Assembly: GCA_964508705.1 (NCBI GenBank)
Contig: CAZDUS010000004.1
Location: 1-64,000 of the forward strand
Direction of reading: 5' to 3'
DNA length: 64,000 nucleotides
Source of the DNA: CAZDUS01 sp964508705
GTDB taxonomy: Bacteria > Verrucomicrobiota > Kiritimatiellia > CAIKKV01 > CAITUY01
A program made the position numbers and the translations under genes. Positions 60,603 through 64,000 of this stretch are shown piece by piece; position 1 is the first letter of the stretch, and every line of letters starts with the position of its first letter. The notes beneath the pieces were generated by a model. It had not been told where the DNA came from, ran no database searches, and saw only the letters and a program-made list of their open reading frames with translations.

Positions 60603-62333
60603 TTACTCCGCTAAGCATGCCTTGACTGCCTTGAAGACATTCTGGGCTTCGCATAGGTATCGCAGAACGCCTTGTCGGTTAATTACCGCATGCCCCCCTT
60701 GCGCGGACACACCGAATTGTTTCCAAATCGCACCACTCGAATCAATCGCTATCGGATAGTCCCCCCCTGCCCCCAAAGCCACTTTCCTGCCATTCTCGCT
60801 GTCATCCTGCGCCGGCAGTATCCATGCACATGCCATATCCCCTGAGCCAAACTTTGTTTGCAGTTGATTCAACAAGCGGGGCTCATCCGGAAATTGACGG
60901 CTTAACGATTCATCCATATAGGCGGACGAGAACCTTAACACCACCACTTTTCCTCTCAAGTCATCCGCTCGAATCGCGCCCCCGTCAAGTCGCCCCCCAC
61001 GTAACCAGCGAAGCCCTTTCACCCATGCGTATGCCTCGGATGAGGCTGTTACACCCGGCTTTGAATGTTCAACGCCCCTTCGCTCCGCACTTCCTCTGAT
61101 GTCGCCATTGGATGCCCTCGCCACAGGAACTGATTCGCTCAACGACCCTTTCCTAAGGACAATATCCAGATCCTGCCCCATTGGCTTGATGCCAACAACT
61201 TCACGAGCCAGCTCACCGTCGGACATTACACGGAGCGAAACAAGGTTCTCCCTGACATCCCTAAAGATAAACCATCCGTTATCATCCGCATTGGTTGCCG
61301 CTATCTGCCGGGCGACAGGTGGGGGCGTCCACACTGATAATGCCACACTCTTACCGCGCCCCATATCATCAACAACGCGTCCTTTTAATGAAACCTCACC
61401 CAATGGATAGACCACAACAGGCTCAACTGATTGCGGGGGGACCATTCTTGACCCGACGCTTGGCAAAGGCTTCACCTTTATCGGATTGACCATCATGTAA
61501 CCGTCACGCTCAACTGTAACGCTATATAGCAATCCCGGCAGTAAACCTTCGATCACATAAATCCCCTGCGCATCTGAGAAAACTGGCGGCATGATCCGGT
61601 CAAATGGCAAAGGAATCATTTCTTCTTCCGATTTGATGCCTGTTACTCGAATCCTGACATTTGCAACAGGTTGCCCGAAACGATCCATCACCCGTCCGGT
61701 AACCAACACCGTTGGCTCAAGCGCAATTTCGGCAAATACCTTCTCTCCTGCCTTTTGCGAAACGATAGCCATACCTGCCAACGGTAAATCCTGATGCTCG
61801 GCATACACAAGAACGTACCGCTCGCCATCCGCCAACTGTCCCGCACTCCTGCGCTCAACATTAAAACGCCCATTCGTGTCAGTCATCACGGGCGGCTCAT
61901 CACCCCACTCCCCGGCCATCACCCACGCTTTTTGCGCGCCAGATCTGGAATTGGTTCCATCGCCGGGCAACACAACCCTGCCGACCACCGAAAATACGTC
62001 CGCCTCCCTGTCCAACCCCTTGATGGCTTCGCGCGCGTTCGGCGCCATCAAACCATCCGGTGTCGACACCTTCAATAAACTCTCCCATGCTGCTCGAGCT
62101 TCACTCACTCGTCCCGCCCTCTGCTCACAAACTCCCACCCGGTATAATAGCTTGCTTGAAAGCGCCACGTCCTTGCCCTGGGCCATTGACAATGCCTCTC
62201 GATATTCTGAAATGGCCTTATCGAACTGACCTTTCATTTCCTGCTCATAGGCCAAGGCGAATCTGGCTTCAGGCGTCAATTCAGCGCCTGCAACCGCTCC
62301 GCCAATAAATATCAATATTAACCACCGTTTCAT
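60603..62333 (-). CDS. exported TPR / carboxypeptidase-regulatory / thioredoxin-fold protein
   Basis: A 576-residue exported protein: signal peptide (MKRWLILIFIGGAVAGA), two TPR-like units (ARFALAYEQEMKGQFDKAIS; LLYRVGVCEQRAGRVSEARA), three carboxypeptidase-regulatory-like beta domains (VTGRVMDRFGQPVANVRI; LKGRVVDDMGRGKSVALSV), and a C-terminal thioredoxin fold of the TlpA kind (LRGKVVVLRFSSAY ... IAIDSSGAIWKQFGV). The CxxC that would follow VVLRF is absent (SSAYMDES), so it is not a redox enzyme. A scaffold or sensing role is a guess. Confidence 0.75.
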   Translation of the reverse strand: MKRWLILIFIGGAVAGAELTPEARFALAYEQEMKGQFDKAISEYREALSMAQGKDVALSSKLLYRVGVCEQRAGRVSEARAAWESLLKVSTPDGLMAPNAREAIKGLDREADVFSVVGRVVLPGDGTNSRSGAQKAWVMAGEWGDEPPVMTDTNGRFNVERRSAGQLADGERYVLVYAEHQDLPLAGMAIVSQKAGEKVFAEIALEPTVLVTGRVMDRFGQPVANVRIRVTGIKSEEEMIPLPFDRIMPPVFSDAQGIYVIEGLLPGLLYSVTVERDGYMMVNPIKVKPLPSVGSRMVPPQSVEPVVVYPLGEVSLKGRVVDDMGRGKSVALSVWTPPPVARQIAATNADDNGWFIFRDVRENLVSLRVMSDGELAREVVGIKPMGQDLDIVLRKGSLSESVPVARASNGDIRGSAERRGVEHSKPGVTASSEAYAWVKGLRWLRGGRLDGGAIRADDLRGKVVVLRFSSAYMDESLSRQFPDEPRLLNQLQTKFGSGDMACAWILPAQDDSENGRKVALGAGGDYPIAIDSSGAIWKQFGVSAQGGHAVINRQGVLRYLCEAQNVFKAVKACLAE

Positions 62334-62362
62334 CAAAAACTCTCTGCCATGGTCTTTCTGGA

Positions 62363-63052
62363 TTATTTTGCAAATTTGTAACCAACCCCATGAACAGTCA
62401 AAATATGTTTTGGCTTGTGTGCATCCTTCTCGATCTTAGTCCGTAACATCGCCACAAAGGTATCCAATGACCGTTGCGTTCCATAATACTCCATTCCCCA
62501 TACATCCCTCATCAATACCTCCCGGGAAAGGGACACCCCTTCATTGGCCGCCAGGCAGGCCAGCAAATCAAATTCCGTCCGGGTCAGCGTGACTTCCTTC
62601 CCTTTGCGAACCACCGTCCTGGCCGCAGTATCAAGAATACATTCGCCAAAGTGATACTGCTTCGTTCCAATGGATGGCTTTTCGGCTCTGGCCAGAACCA
62701 CTTTCACCCTAGCCAGCAACTCCTTGATACTGAATGGCTTAGTCACATAATCATCAGCACCCGCATCAAATCCAGCCAGCTTGTCCGTCTCCTCCTTGCG
62801 GGCCGTCAACATGATTACCGGCATGGTTAAACGCTTGTTCCTTATCGCCCGACAAATGTCATAACCATTCATATCAGGAAGCATGATATCCAGGATCAAC
62901 AAATCCGGATTGCGTTCGATCGCAATTTTTATCGCTTCCGCACCCATTTCCGCCGTCAACACCCGGTAGCCAGCCACAGTTAGATTCTCATCCAATCCCA
63001 GCATCAGCGATTCGTCGTCTTCCACAACCAAAATGGTTTTTTGCTTATTCAT
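62363..63052 (-). CDS. OmpR/PhoB-family response regulator
   Basis: A 229-residue regulator: receiver with acidic pair (VVEDDES), phospho-acceptor in LLILDIMLPDMNGYD, lysine in VTKPFSI, and a C-terminal winged helix (LTRTEFDLLACLAANEGVSL ... VHGVGYKF). The partner kinase lies immediately upstream with a 4-base overlap. The pair heads the long co-directional run that includes the ATPase and secretion genes and may control it (inference). Confidence 0.93.
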   Translation of the reverse strand: MNKQKTILVVEDDESLMLGLDENLTVAGYRVLTAEMGAEAIKIAIERNPDLLILDIMLPDMNGYDICRAIRNKRLTMPVIMLTARKEETDKLAGFDAGADDYVTKPFSIKELLARVKVVLARAEKPSIGTKQYHFGECILDTAARTVVRKGKEVTLTRTEFDLLACLAANEGVSLSREVLMRDVWGMEYYGTQRSLDTFVAMLRTKIEKDAHKPKHILTVHGVGYKFAK

Positions 63053-64000
63053 TCACCCTCCTGACTAGCCCTTCCGGCCGGAAGAATTACCTTAAACGTA
63101 CTTCCCTCGCCAACTCCACTCACAATCTCAAGCCGCCCCTTATGCGCCTGAACGACATGTCTACACAAGGCTAACCCAAGTCCTATCCCGTGCGCGTTGG
63201 CTTCCGCCGCTTTTCGTCCCCTGGTATACGGACGCACAATACGTCTGACATCATCCTTGCTCATCCCAACCCCATGATCCCTGATGGCCACTTCAACATT
63301 AACCCTGGTCCCTCTCCCTCGAAACCACCACGACTGCGTCAAACCATGCCCATAACCAACCACACCAGCTGGATGCACATAGCGTCGCACATCGACTTCA
63401 ATCACATGGGCATGCCCCGAATATTTTACGGCATTGTCCAAGAGATTAAATACGACTTGCTCAATGGCGCCCGCATCGAGCAAAACCGGCCCTAATTCAG
63501 GCTCAACACGCAATTGAATAACCCAGACGGGCTTCGCTTCTTTCTGATCAATAATTCCGACACCCTCATTGCCTCCGTCCATCTTCCCTGTCGGCAATCG
63601 AACAACACTCGCGCCAATACCTGTCGCAAATGTCTCAACGGTTTCCTGAACCACTCCGCCAAGATCACCCTCGGTGAATCGGTATCGCAGCATCCCTTCC
63701 CCATATCTGATAAAATATAGCGCGCGATCCGTCAGTCGGCTAAGCCTGTCGCTTTCCTTGAGAATGGCACCCAGAAACTTTTTTCGCTTCGCCTCATCCT
63801 GAACCCTTTCAAGGTACAAGCTTTCCGCCAACATGCGCATTGACGAAAGCGGCGTGCGAAGATCATGGGAAACGGCCGCCGCAAAATCACTATGCTCACG
63901 GGCCCTGTGTATCTCCCACGCCGCCTCGCGCCACATCAACCATCCGCCGACAATCACCCCAATCATAAGCAACGCCCCCGCCAACCCATACAATCGCTTT
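63049..64000 (-). CDS. sensor histidine kinase, 5' end outside the window
   Basis: The frame is open to the window edge, so the N-terminal sensor part is missing. What is visible: one membrane helix (GALLMIGVIVGGWLMW), a HisKA domain with the H box AAAVSHDLRTPLSSMRM, and an HATPase domain with N box VVFNLLDNAVKYSGH, G1 IRDHGVGMS and G2 GIGLGLALCRHVVQAH. It should phosphorylate the OmpR-type regulator whose gene overlaps its stop. A loop of about 35 residues in the ATP domain (HPAGVVGYGHGLTQSWWFRG) is an unusual insertion. Confidence 0.92.
   Translation of the reverse strand, partial: KRLYGLAGALLMIGVIVGGWLMWREAAWEIHRAREHSDFAAAVSHDLRTPLSSMRMLAESLYLERVQDEAKRKKFLGAILKESDRLSRLTDRALYFIRYGEGMLRYRFTEGDLGGVVQETVETFATGIGASVVRLPTGKMDGGNEGVGIIDQKEAKPVWVIQLRVEPELGPVLLDAGAIEQVVFNLLDNAVKYSGHAHVIEVDVRRYVHPAGVVGYGHGLTQSWWFRGRGTRVNVEVAIRDHGVGMSKDDVRRIVRPYTRGRKAAEANAHGIGLGLALCRHVVQAHKGRLEIVSGVGEGSTFKVILPAGRASQEGE

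Overview
The window reads as chromosome of a Gram-negative (diderm) bacterium. LptD shows an LPS outer membrane; mreBCD with PBP2 and RodA shows a rod-type elongation machinery; a type II secretion operon, a PEP-CTERM protein and secreted proteins with DxDxDG calcium loops show an elaborate export side. This mix, together with a family-B DNA polymerase and many short intergenic repeats, fits the PVC group (Kiritimatiellota, Lentisphaerota or Verrucomicrobiota-like) or a neighbour such as Omnitrophota. No rRNA or taxonomic marker is present, so this placement is an inference.

Region 1 to 19 kb is a mosaic of housekeeping genes on both strands, with many small repeats between them: three rRNA methyltransferases (RlmL-like, partial; RlmD-like; RlmI-like), a Phd/RelE-type toxin-antitoxin pair with a remnant of a second copy, a frameshifted Gate-domain gene, larB-larC, tlyA-nadK, an alpha/beta hydrolase, a sodium:solute symporter, a ferredoxin / radical SAM / ABC-F set, tRNA-Glu, an MFS transporter, a histidine kinase and larE. 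Two repeat families (an 8-bp-stem palindrome, and CTGAATTC/CTGACTCC runs) run into the ends of several genes and encode the last residues of those proteins.

Region 19 to 41 kb holds two pseudopilin genes beside a family-B DNA polymerase, lptD, the mreB-mreC-mreD-mrdA-rodA-rng cell-shape cluster, a LuxR-type regulator facing a receiver/HisKA_2 kinase, the preQ0 genes queD-queE-queC behind a stand-alone IMP cyclohydrolase domain, tRNA-Thr, holA, and an HD phosphohydrolase-ybeY-recO operon.

From 64 kb down to 41 kb every gene lies on the minus strand with short gaps or overlaps. In transcription order: a two-component system, a TPR/carboxypeptidase-regulatory/thioredoxin-fold protein, a small lipoprotein, a membrane protein with a duplicated domain, and then an unusual F1-type ATPase set (alpha-1, alpha-2, epsilon, c, a b-delta fusion, gamma, beta). 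Eleven bases later comes a type II secretion / type IV pilus-like operon (gspE, F, G, I, J, K, a PilM-PilN fusion, a PilO/GspM-like gene), followed by three secreted proteins. The ATPase set has two different alpha genes in tandem, one without the arginine finger, and no recognisable a subunit. Its place directly in front of a secretion operon makes it the most interesting feature here. Whether it is a second, specialised ATPase or a divergent main ATP synthase with its a subunit elsewhere cannot be told from this window.
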